Shown: positions 57,661-64,000 of the stretch, one piece after another | Layout: the number at the start of each line of letters is the position of its first letter | How positions within the stretch are numbered: position 1 is the first letter of the stretch | From: an uncultured Bacteroidales bacterium | Lineage (GTDB): Bacteria; Bacteroidota; Bacteroidia; Bacteroidales; UBA932 | NCBI GenBank assembly: GCA_905235085.1 | Contig: CAJOKD010000001.1 | Location: forward strand, 42,248 to 106,247 | DNA length: 64,000 bases | Direction of reading: 5' to 3' | The notes under the pieces: generated by a model | What the model was told of the DNA's origin: nothing | Databases searched by the model: none | Seen by the model: only the letters and a program-made list of their open reading frames with translations | Made by a program: the position numbers and the translations under genes

Positions 57661-58821
57661 ATGAGTACTAGTAAAGTAGCAACTAAAACTGACCTCGTAA
57701 AGTTGCGTTCGAGGACCACATCCAACGGCAAGGCGACCCTTTATCTTGACTATGTACAATTTGACGAGCGCGTGCGTGAGAGCATAGGGCTTTCTCTTCT
57801 CGCCGGGAGGGGCCCCGAAATCAAGGAAAAGAACCGTGTTACCATGGCCAAGGCGGAGGCAATCCGCCTGGCGAAGGAGAAGGAGCTCCTTTCCGAGACA
57901 CCCGCCAAGACGAATGAAGGAGAGAAGACCCCTTTCCTCGCCTATTATAGGAATATGATGGAAGACCGCAAGCAGAGCGACGGCAATTACGGCAACTGGA
58001 AGAGCTGCTACAAGTACCTGCGGGTCTATTGTAATGAGAAGACGACCTTCGCTGATATCACTCCCCGCTGGGTCCAGGGGTTCAAGAGCTATCTTGAGAC
58101 CGTCGAGAAGGACACCACTAAGATGGCCCTCAGGCCGAGGGAAGGATTCAACGGGCTCTCCCAGAACTCCAAGTGCTCATACTTCAACAAGCTCAGAGCT
58201 TGTCTGAACCAGGCCTACAAGGAAGGGCTTATCGTTTCCAATCCGGCGGATCCGGTGAAGGGGTTCAAGGCTGACGAGGCGGAGCGGCAATACCTTACCA
58301 TTGAGGAAGTGAAGAAGATGGCCGAGACCGAATGCCGCTATCCCCATCTGAAGAGGGCATTCCTGTTCGGATGTTTTACCGGCCTCCGGAAGAGCGACAT
58401 TGAGAAGCTCACATGGGGCGAGGTCCAGAAATTCGGTGACTACACCCGGCTTGTCTTCAAACAGAAGAAGACCGGCGGGCAGGAATACCTCGATATTCCC
58501 AAGGCCGCAGAGCAGTATCTTGGCAAGCAGGGTTCAAAGGGACCGGACGAACTGGTCTTCCCCATGTTCAAGTATAGTTCTGAGACCTCCCTGGAGCTAC
58601 GGAGGTGGGCCTTGGCTGCCGGTATTACGAAGGATTTCACGTTCCATTGCAGCCGCCACACCTTCGCCGTGATGCTCTTGAACTCGGGAACCGACATCTA
58701 CACCGTGTCGAAGCTTCTCGGGCACCGGGAGATCGCCACGACGCAGATATACGCCCATCTGGTCGATTCCAGGAAGCAGGAGGCCGTGGACAAGATCTCT
58801 GACATCTTTAGCAATTTCTAA
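57661..58821 (+). CDS. Tyrosine recombinase/integrase of the mobile element
   Basis: About 386 residues. The N-terminal arm-binding domain is followed by a SAM-like core-binding domain (FLAYYRNMMEDRKQSDGNYGNW) and the catalytic domain. Counting from the ATG at 57637, the active-site residues are R251 (GCFTGLRKSD), a Lys near 277-278, H337 and R340 (HCSRHTF), H363 (LLGHREI) and Y372 (TQIYAHL); all are present, so the enzyme looks active. The start is probably 57661 (subtract 8 from these numbers); 57637 is the alternative. It sits at the element's mnmE-proximal end, the usual place for the integrase. It has its own strong promoter. Confidence 0.93.
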   Translation: MSTSKVATKTDLVKLRSRTTSNGKATLYLDYVQFDERVRESIGLSLLAGRGPEIKEKNRVTMAKAEAIRLAKEKELLSETPAKTNEGEKTPFLAYYRNMMEDRKQSDGNYGNWKSCYKYLRVYCNEKTTFADITPRWVQGFKSYLETVEKDTTKMALRPREGFNGLSQNSKCSYFNKLRACLNQAYKEGLIVSNPADPVKGFKADEAERQYLTIEEVKKMAETECRYPHLKRAFLFGCFTGLRKSDIEKLTWGEVQKFGDYTRLVFKQKKTGGQEYLDIPKAAEQYLGKQGSKGPDELVFPMFKYSSETSLELRRWALAAGITKDFTFHCSRHTFAVMLLNSGTDIYTVSKLLGHREIATTQIYAHLVDSRKQEAVDKISDIFSNF

Positions 58822-58841
58822 CCTTAAGGAGGGACGCGATT

Positions 58842-59879
58842 ATGGGAATCACAAGACAGGATGCAGCCTTCGGGATTGCGGTCATCAACAGGTCCTCCAA
58901 GCTCCTCGCCGCTGCGGTGAAACTTGGCAAGGACAGCCTCATCAGGGATGCCATCGATGAGGAAATCAACTACAGGATGCTGGCGCACTCAATCATGGAA
59001 TACATCAAGGAGGATCAGGATCCGGTGCTGTTCGAGGAGCTGATGCACCTGGCAGACACGAAACCGATCTGGGAGTATCTTTCCCGTCGCCGTACCGGGA
59101 CGCTGCCAGCGAAGGTCAAGGACGTGGCCGAAGTGACGGACGAACTGATTGCCTACGGGAATGAAGCCTTCCACAAGGGTACGGATGAATTTGCCAACCT
59201 TGTCCCCTTCTTCGCGAATCCCCAGGCAAAGGAACTGTTTGACAGGGCCGTGAACGCGGGACTGCTCAAAAAGGACTACCAACCCGCCCCGGGTGTCGAG
59301 CGTTACCAGCTGAAGGTGATAGCCATCGCCATCAATGCCATCATGAAGTTCAGCTTCAGGGACAAATGGTGCCATTTCGTTGAGCAGTGGGGCGAGGAGA
59401 TCAACAGGTGCATGGTTCCCCTCACGAAGGGCGCTGCCATCAACCAGATTGTCCGCCTCTATCCCGAAGTTCCCCTGTGGGAGAAGATCATCCCCGAGAA
59501 CGAGGGCAAGACGCTCCGGAACGATTACAGCGAGGAACAGGCCAAGAAACTGTTCACCGGGCTTATGCGCAAGGGTTATCTGGGACATCACACTTCGCTG
59601 GAGAGTTTCCTGTCCATCCTCGGCATGGGGCAGGCACCGTTTACGCCGATCAACTGGATCGACCGGGGATACAATTCCCTCATCTACTTCGCCAAGGAGG
59701 CATTCGGGACCCTGAACCCTGACATCCTCTTAAGGCTCTGCGACTGTTTCACATGCAACGGCAAGCAGATCAACCACAGCTCGCTCAAGTCGAGGAGCAG
59801 CTACGTTTATCGGAACAAGGACCAATGGGATTTCGTTCCGGTGATAGACGGAATCATCGCAAGGGCAAGGAAAAAATAG
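58842..59879 (+). CDS. Mobile-element protein of unknown function with repeated helical modules
   Basis: 345 residues, all helical by appearance, no signal peptide or membrane segment. I do not recognise a family with certainty. Two segments resemble each other: AKELFDRAVNAGLLKKD (129-145) and AKKLFTGLMRKGYLGHH (234-250), followed by Trp-containing regions (DKWCHFVEQWG, INWIDRGYNSL), suggesting a duplicated winged-helix-like unit. A strong Shine-Dalgarno AAGGAGGG (58826-58833) precedes it by 8 bases. It lies 20 bp after the recombinase and is probably co-transcribed. It may regulate excision or replication of the element (inference). Confidence 0.72.
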   Translation: MGITRQDAAFGIAVINRSSKLLAAAVKLGKDSLIRDAIDEEINYRMLAHSIMEYIKEDQDPVLFEELMHLADTKPIWEYLSRRRTGTLPAKVKDVAEVTDELIAYGNEAFHKGTDEFANLVPFFANPQAKELFDRAVNAGLLKKDYQPAPGVERYQLKVIAIAINAIMKFSFRDKWCHFVEQWGEEINRCMVPLTKGAAINQIVRLYPEVPLWEKIIPENEGKTLRNDYSEEQAKKLFTGLMRKGYLGHHTSLESFLSILGMGQAPFTPINWIDRGYNSLIYFAKEAFGTLNPDILLRLCDCFTCNGKQINHSSLKSRSSYVYRNKDQWDFVPVIDGIIARARKK

Positions 59880-60069
59880 AGTATATCGTACTACGGCAAT
59901 ACTTTAGATTAGACTATTGTATAGCCTATGAAACAATTAATTATAAAATCAGAAATGGAAAACATAGACTTTTTCATCTCTCTTTTTGTGTAGTACAAAT
60001 TCTCATGATAAAAGAGATGCCTGCATAGGCGATGAGGGCTTGCTATTCCTTTGGCGGGAAGCCCTGACG

Positions 60070-60726
60070 ATGTACAAGAAGGCCGTAGTTGAGCTTGGCT
60101 TCACTTACGACCGATTCCGTGAAGACTTCATCAATTCACACACATTCCACGATGCAGCCGATGCTGACAGCCGGAACGACCATCAGGTCAATCTGGGTCG
60201 CATCGGCTCTCTTCTTTCAACCCGGGACGATCTTGTCCGGAGATACTGCGACACACCACTTGATTCTGAGGCATTCCTTTCCTGCATGAAGGAGTTCATG
60301 TTTGAGAATCCCAGGACGAAGCCCCGTCTGATCAACCTTGAGTGTTATCTCTCGGACAGGACCCTTCAGGTCGTCACGGACGCGGCGAACGACATTCCTC
60401 TGTTCAAGAGAGTCGTTTCCCGGTCTGACATGGACTGCCTGTTCAACAGATGCGTCCAGACCAATGGCGAGCCCTTGGTGGCCAACAGCAACGAGGTGCT
60501 GGCCTACTTCTTCAGCCGTCTCAACTACCACGGTCTCATCTCAAATAAATACCAGACGGTCCTCGGCGAAGCTAGGCTCGTGATGCGATCCACCGGGACC
60601 AAGGCTCTTTCCCAGACGGACATTTCCTCTGCACTCCGGAATTTCGAATCCTCCGACAAGCCGATAACCTCAAGAGTGGAAAGATGGGTGGTCCTCATCA
60701 AGTCCACGACTTTCGACCCATCATAG
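60070..60726 (+). CDS. Second mobile-element protein of unknown function
   Basis: 218 residues from ATG 60070. Mostly helical and charged, no recognised domain. The C-terminal part (LAYFFSRLNYHGLISNKYQ, then SALRNFESSDKPITSRVERW) loosely resembles the C-terminal module of the preceding gene in length and layout. The reading frame stays open about 80 bases upstream with protein-like sequence (GLLFLWREAL) but no ATG, so the start is uncertain or the gene is N-terminally trimmed. A 190-bp A/T-rich spacer separates it from its neighbour. A 13-bp inverted repeat and a terminator follow. Confidence 0.6.
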   Translation: MYKKAVVELGFTYDRFREDFINSHTFHDAADADSRNDHQVNLGRIGSLLSTRDDLVRRYCDTPLDSEAFLSCMKEFMFENPRTKPRLINLECYLSDRTLQVVTDAANDIPLFKRVVSRSDMDCLFNRCVQTNGEPLVANSNEVLAYFFSRLNYHGLISNKYQTVLGEARLVMRSTGTKALSQTDISSALRNFESSDKPITSRVERWVVLIKSTTFDPS

Positions 60727-60733
60727 CACTTAC

Positions 60734-60767
60734 TTGACAGCGGACTTGACAGAGAGTCCGCTGTCAA
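60734..60767. repeat. Perfect 13-bp inverted repeat with nested TTGACAG direct repeat
   Basis: Arms 60734-60746 (TTGACAGCGGACT) and 60755-60767, 8-base loop. TTGACAG is repeated again at 60746-60752. No T-run follows, so it is not a plain terminator. It lies between the unknown gene and the HTH operon; a regulator or replication-protein site is the likeliest reading. Confidence 0.55.
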
Positions 60768-60806
60768 TCGTAAACGTTTGATAGTCAATTAGTACGATAT
60801 ACATTT

Positions 60807-60838
60807 GCCCTCCGAAAGCATAGCCTCCGGAGGGCTTT
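60807..60838 (+). terminator. Intrinsic terminator before the HTH genes
   Basis: GC-rich 8-bp stem GCCCTCCG (60807-60814) and CGGAGGGC (60828-60835), followed by TTTCTT. It would end transcripts from the recombinase side before the HTH/ATPase genes. Confidence 0.65.
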
Positions 60839-60867
60839 CTTATCGTAACACTTAAAGGTAATTGATT

Positions 60868-61344
60868 ATGGAATTCAGTGCAAAAGAGATTTTGTGTCTC
60901 ATTGAACGGGCCAGCGTCATTCCGGATATCCTGCGGCAAAAGGAGGAGATAGAGGATCTGCTTGTCAAGTTCGAGGACCTTGAGGAATACCTCAAACGGT
61001 TCCACTCCCTTGACGAGCTGCTATCCCATATGCGGGATCTGGAGGACAAGGTCTACATGCTCAAGACTTATTTGACGACGGAGGAAGCCGGTAAATATCT
61101 TGCGATCAGCAAATATACGCTCCGAGAAGCCGTAAAGCAGAGGGCGTTGCCCTTCTATACCCCACCTGGCAAGGGATACTACTTTCTGAAAGATGACCTG
61201 GACGCCTGGATGGAATCATACCGCATTGATTGTGTCCATGATGTCGGCAAAGAAGAAGTAGAGAGTCAAGTGGATGACATCGAGGACGATGGAATGGACA
61301 TACAGGCCCAGTTCGAGGCCCTTAAGAAAAGGAGGGGGATATGA
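60868..61344 (+). CDS. Coiled-coil plus HTH_17-type DNA-binding protein
   Basis: 158 residues from ATG 60868. Residues about 10-68 form a Glu/Leu/Lys-rich coiled coil (KEEIEDLLVKFEDLEEYLKRF). Residues about 69-118 hold an excisionase-like winged HTH (TTEEAGKYLAISKYTLREAVKQ, then GKGYYFLKDDLDAWMES). An acidic tail follows. It is likely to regulate the element or assist excision. It overlaps the next gene by four bases and shares its layout, so the pair are probably ancient duplicates. The TTG at 60862 is a less likely start. Confidence 0.8.
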   Translation: MEFSAKEILCLIERASVIPDILRQKEEIEDLLVKFEDLEEYLKRFHSLDELLSHMRDLEDKVYMLKTYLTTEEAGKYLAISKYTLREAVKQRALPFYTPPGKGYYFLKDDLDAWMESYRIDCVHDVGKEEVESQVDDIEDDGMDIQAQFEALKKRRGI

Positions 61345-61661
61345 AGAACAAGGTTGATAGAAGGGACCTGTCGGAACTCAGGAACGAGGTTGACCTCCTT
61401 TCCCTCCGATTGGATGAACTGGACAAGTGCGATCCGGGAACCATCGGCCAGATGCAGTCGCGGATCAGCAGGATTGAGGAGATGCTCGGTGAGACCAAAC
61501 GCGTCCTCACGGCGGCAGAGACGGCCGCTTTCCTAGGCGTTTCGAAGGAAAGGGTATACAAACTCGCCAGAATAGGCGGTCTCCCCCACTTCCGTACGAA
61601 CAGGAAGCTGTTCTTCGAACGCAACAAGCTGACCGAGTGGATTTTGAACCGGATTAAATGA
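61341..61661 (+). CDS. Excisionase-like HTH_17 protein
   Basis: 106 residues. An N-terminal coiled coil (about 1-50, LRNEVDLLSLRLDELD) precedes a MerR/excisionase HTH (VLTAAETAAFLGVSKERVYKLA, then LPHFRTNRKLFFERNKLTEWIL) typical of the small DNA-binding proteins next to Bacteroidota integrases. A very strong Shine-Dalgarno (AAAGGAGGGGG) lies directly upstream, in the end of the previous gene. The start overlaps that gene (ATGA) and the stop is 7 bases before the ATPase start. A candidate directionality factor for the recombinase. Confidence 0.85.
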   Translation: MKNKVDRRDLSELRNEVDLLSLRLDELDKCDPGTIGQMQSRISRIEEMLGETKRVLTAAETAAFLGVSKERVYKLARIGGLPHFRTNRKLFFERNKLTEWILNRIK

Positions 61662-61668
61662 TGGCGCC

Positions 61669-62733
61669 ATGGACTCAAGAATAACACCGGAGAACTTTCA
61701 CCTCGTGTGGGCTTCCATCCTCATCAGGGCGACCGACAAGTATACGACGCCCCCGGAGGTAATACATGTGGGGAATTCCACCATCAGCACGCTCGGCAAT
61801 TTCAGCGCATCAACCGGCAAGGGCAAGTCCAAGAAGACATTCAACGTCTGCGCCATCGTTGCATCTGCCATCACGGGAAGGAAGATACTCAATTATGAGG
61901 CGCATTTCCCTGAAGGCAAGAGGAGAATCCTATACTTCGATACGGAGCAGAGCTCCTACCACTGCCACAAGGTACTGGAGAGGATCAACCGTCTGGCCGG
62001 GTATCCGGCCGAGGAGGACCTGAGTCTGATTGAGTTTGTCATGCTCAGGGAATACAATCCCATCGACCGGCGTCAGATTATCGAACTAGCACTCGCGGAA
62101 CGGCCTGAAGTGGGGCTGGTCATCATAGACGGATTGCGCGATCTTCTCTTTGATATCAATTCTTCAGTTGAGGCAGCGGAAGTGATTGGTTTACTGATGA
62201 GATGGACCAGTCAGTACAACCTCCATATCCATACCGTCCTGCACCTTAACAAGGCCGATGACAATGTGCGTGGCCATATCGGGACCGAACTCAATCACAA
62301 GGCCGAGACTATCCTTCAGATAACCCGGAACGAGAATGACGGGAAGGTCAGCGAGGTCCATGCCGCCCTCATCCGTGACCGTGATTTTCCGCCGTTCGCC
62401 TTCCAGATCAACGACGAGGGACTGCCGGAGGTGATAGAGGGTTTCGACTTCAAGCCGAAGAACAGGAAATCGGTCTTCGACTACGAGGTGATGGCAGAGG
62501 AAGTGCACAGGGTTGCACTGGATGAGGCCTTCAAAGATATCACGTCTCCTATCCTATATACCCCTCTTCTCAAACGTCTCGGAATCGGTTACGCCAGCAT
62601 CGGGTTCGCAAGGGCACGCAATGTCATGGTTAATCTGCTGAAGTTCCTCGTAAGGAATGGAATCGTGGTGAAGGAAGGGAAAGGATATGTCTATAATAGG
62701 GATTTCCACTATGATCCTGTTCCTGCAAGATGA
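61669..62733 (+). CDS. RecA-like AAA ATPase of the element (RepA/DnaB-like)
   Basis: 354 residues, soluble. The Walker A-like loop ASTGKGKSKKT (47-57) and Walker B VGLVIIDGLRDLL are clear, and HLNKADDNVRGHIGTEL is a further conserved RecA-fold motif. It is of the RepA/RegA-like hexameric helicase-loader class common in Bacteroidota mobilizable elements, where it is paired with a primase. The C-terminal part (about 270-354) looks like a winged-helix DNA-binding region. It follows the HTH genes by 7 bp. It probably supports replication or maintenance of the excised circle (inference). Confidence 0.85.
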   Translation: MDSRITPENFHLVWASILIRATDKYTTPPEVIHVGNSTISTLGNFSASTGKGKSKKTFNVCAIVASAITGRKILNYEAHFPEGKRRILYFDTEQSSYHCHKVLERINRLAGYPAEEDLSLIEFVMLREYNPIDRRQIIELALAERPEVGLVIIDGLRDLLFDINSSVEAAEVIGLLMRWTSQYNLHIHTVLHLNKADDNVRGHIGTELNHKAETILQITRNENDGKVSEVHAALIRDRDFPPFAFQINDEGLPEVIEGFDFKPKNRKSVFDYEVMAEEVHRVALDEAFKDITSPILYTPLLKRLGIGYASIGFARARNVMVNLLKFLVRNGIVVKEGKGYVYNRDFHYDPVPAR

Positions 62734-62888
62734 ACTTGTCCTGTTTACAAAGGTGGGCATAAGGGCGGGACTGGCTAAACAACACCCTAAATGAAAGTCG
62801 TCCACCGGTCCTGTCCTTTACCGCACGTATTAGAGATTAAACAATTAAACTATCACTTTAGATATTATAATTTAATTAATTGTATATT

Positions 62889-63800
62889 ATGAAGATTGAA
62901 GATATAAAGAAAATACCTATAGTCGAGCTTCTCTCTAACCTTGGGTTCGAACCTGCATATCGTACTGGAGGGGGTAAGCAGTGCGTTTATCATTCCCTTT
63001 TCAATACCGACCTCACTCCTTCTTTCTCCGTGTCTGTTCCTAAGAACGTATGGTTTGATTTCAGTTCCAATATTGGGGGAAATATCATCGATTTGGCAAT
63101 GGCCATTAAAGGATGCTCCTTCAGCTCCGCTGTATACTGGCTTGAAGAGCAGTACAGGTCTTTCGGAGGCGTTTCACGTTTGGAGTTCAGCATCATGGGA
63201 ACTTATGACGAGACTATAGAGAATACCCTCTGCAAGGTTTCTACCGTCCCGTTGGAAAGACCCGCCTTGAAGAAGTATCTCTCATCCAGGGGAATCCTTC
63301 CTGAGGTTTCGGAGATGTACTGCCGCGAGGCTCATTACTGGATCCGTGGCAGGCAGTATTATGGTGTATGTTTCATGAATGTGCTGGGTGGAATGGAGAT
63401 TAGGAGTCAATACTTCAAGGGGTGCCATGGCACCAAAGCCCCAAGCATCATTCCAGTTGAGAAGACCGGCAAGACGGAAAGCTGCTGTCTCTTCGAGGGA
63501 TTCATGGATTTCCTCTCCTACAAAACTATGGAAGTAATGGGAGACAGGAAAATCCCGCAGGAACAACCCTGTGACTGTGTCGTCTTGAATTCGACCAGTA
63601 TGGTCAAGAAAACACTTCCCTTTATTAAGGTCTATCCCCGCGTATTCTGCTACCTTGACAATGACGATTCTGGCAGGAACGCTTTTGAGATGATCAAGGG
63701 AGAACTCGTAGACAAAGCCATATCCTGTTCTGATCGCTTCTTGCCTTGCGGTGATGTAAATGATTATTTGATGAGGAAGGAATTTGGATTGGACTTTTAG
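62889..63800 (+). CDS. Toprim/CHC2-type primase-like protein of the element
   Basis: 303 residues from ATG 62889. The N-terminus (VELLSNLGFEPAYRTGGGKQCVYHS, PKNVWFDFSSNIGGNIIDLAM) resembles the CHC2 zinc domain of bacterial primases, but only C32 and H35 are seen; the second Cys pair is missing, as in many mobile versions. The toprim part has acidic motifs EGFMDFLSY (near residue 205) and YLDNDDSGRNA (near residue 256). It is likely to make primers for replication of the excised element. A 155-bp spacer follows the ATPase gene. The TTG at 62880 is a less likely start. A terminator follows. Confidence 0.82.
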   Translation: MKIEDIKKIPIVELLSNLGFEPAYRTGGGKQCVYHSLFNTDLTPSFSVSVPKNVWFDFSSNIGGNIIDLAMAIKGCSFSSAVYWLEEQYRSFGGVSRLEFSIMGTYDETIENTLCKVSTVPLERPALKKYLSSRGILPEVSEMYCREAHYWIRGRQYYGVCFMNVLGGMEIRSQYFKGCHGTKAPSIIPVEKTGKTESCCLFEGFMDFLSYKTMEVMGDRKIPQEQPCDCVVLNSTSMVKKTLPFIKVYPRVFCYLDNDDSGRNAFEMIKGELVDKAISCSDRFLPCGDVNDYLMRKEFGLDF

Positions 63801-63814
63801 GTTAAATTCAAAAA

Positions 63815-63853
63815 AAGAATGCAGGTGGTCACATCAGGACTGCCTGCATTCTT
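63815..63853. terminator. Terminator hairpin after the primase-like gene
   Basis: 11-bp stem AAGAATGCAGG (63815-63825) and CCTGCATTCTT (63843-63853), 17-base loop, A-run on the left side. It should end the ATPase/primase transcript and may act in both directions. Confidence 0.65.
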
Positions 63854-63872
63854 AATTGATACATCCGTCAAT

Positions 63873-64000
63873 ATGGATTATCCAAAGACACCTATAAATG
63901 TGAATTTAGTCGCTACTCAACGAATGCAACCGAAAAGAGAAATATCCTTTCCCATCCAGATATGTAAGGGAGTCGTCGAGCAGGGCTTGTTTTCTGGCTT
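63873..64000 (+). CDS. Start of a possible gene cut by the right edge
   Basis: An ATG at 63873 opens a frame of at least 42 codons that is still open at the window end. The visible part is polar and basic (QRMQPKREISFPIQIC). In related elements the mobilization genes follow the primase, so this could be the first of them, but the piece is too short to assign. Confidence 0.4.
   Translation, partial: MDYPKTPINVNLVATQRMQPKREISFPIQICKGVVEQGLFSG

Larger units (their letters stand above)
57168..64000 (+). mobile_element. Left part of an integrative element inserted at the 3' end of mnmE
   Basis: Starts after the mnmE stop and runs off the right edge. Contents in order: repeat-rich attachment region, tyrosine recombinase, two unrecognised proteins, an inverted repeat and terminator, two HTH proteins, RecA-like ATPase and toprim primase-like protein. 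This order is typical of mobilizable or conjugative Bacteroidota elements (NBU-like); no relaxase or conjugation gene is yet visible. The distal attachment site is outside the window. Confidence 0.75.

Noticed and set aside
62734..62888. Spacer before the primase-like gene as oriT or oriV
   Set aside because: It is A/T-rich with a repeated GTCCTGT, but there is no convincing nick site, long inverted repeat or iteron set.

Overview
The window is chromosomal DNA of a Bacteroidota bacterium, most likely order Bacteroidales. The evidence is a Bacteroidota-type Rho with a long low-complexity insertion, a lipoprotein-anchored Omp85 protein of the TamL type, the rsfS-ftsH-cdsA-psd gene order, an IspG with an insertion domain, and many promoters of the form TTTG-N19-TAnnTTTG with few Shine-Dalgarno sequences. 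I cannot name a genus. Sulfonolipid makers such as Alistipes come to mind because of a probable cysteate synthase gene, but that is only a hint.

Positions 1-57167 are dense housekeeping chromosome. In order they hold: the 3' end of valS, a thioesterase, tatA-tatC, an ABC-F ATPase, a secreted adhesin-head-like protein and an M19 dipeptidase; cinA-pyrD and an XRE regulator on the minus strand; queA, an acyltransferase, a Ca2+/Na+ antiporter and a probable cysteate synthase; rlmD and a flavodiiron protein (minus); rarA; tamL (minus); a SpoU methyltransferase, a receiver/PPDK-N fusion protein and a GH13 glycosidase; a PPi-type phosphofructokinase (minus); ligA, a YihY protein, a RelA/SpoT enzyme, two envelope proteins and ispG; psd, cdsA, ftsH and rsfS (minus); birA; rpe, pepD, dnaA and an amidase (minus); lptD and rho; carAB (minus); and mnmE. 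Genes within operons overlap or lie a few bases apart. Six of the seven convergent gene pairs abut or overlap at their 3' ends; only the dipeptidase/cinA pair is separated by a clear terminator hairpin.

From 57168 to the right edge lies an integrated mobile element inserted just past the 3' end of mnmE. It carries a tyrosine recombinase, two unrecognised proteins, two coiled-coil/HTH excisionase-like proteins, a RecA-like ATPase and a toprim primase-like protein, and then runs off the window. This is the replication and integration half of an integrative mobilizable element. Its promoter-proximal DNA holds a cluster of TTTGTCACA repeats that look like integrase arm sites. Two of its genes have strong Shine-Dalgarno sequences, unlike the core genes examined.

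The places most worth a second look are the element and its two unknown proteins, the receiver/PPDK-N protein next to the GH13 enzyme, the reduced insertion in IspG, the paired dyads around the XRE gene, and the systematic 3' overlap of convergent genes. No tRNA, rRNA, CRISPR array, IS element or riboswitch was recognised.
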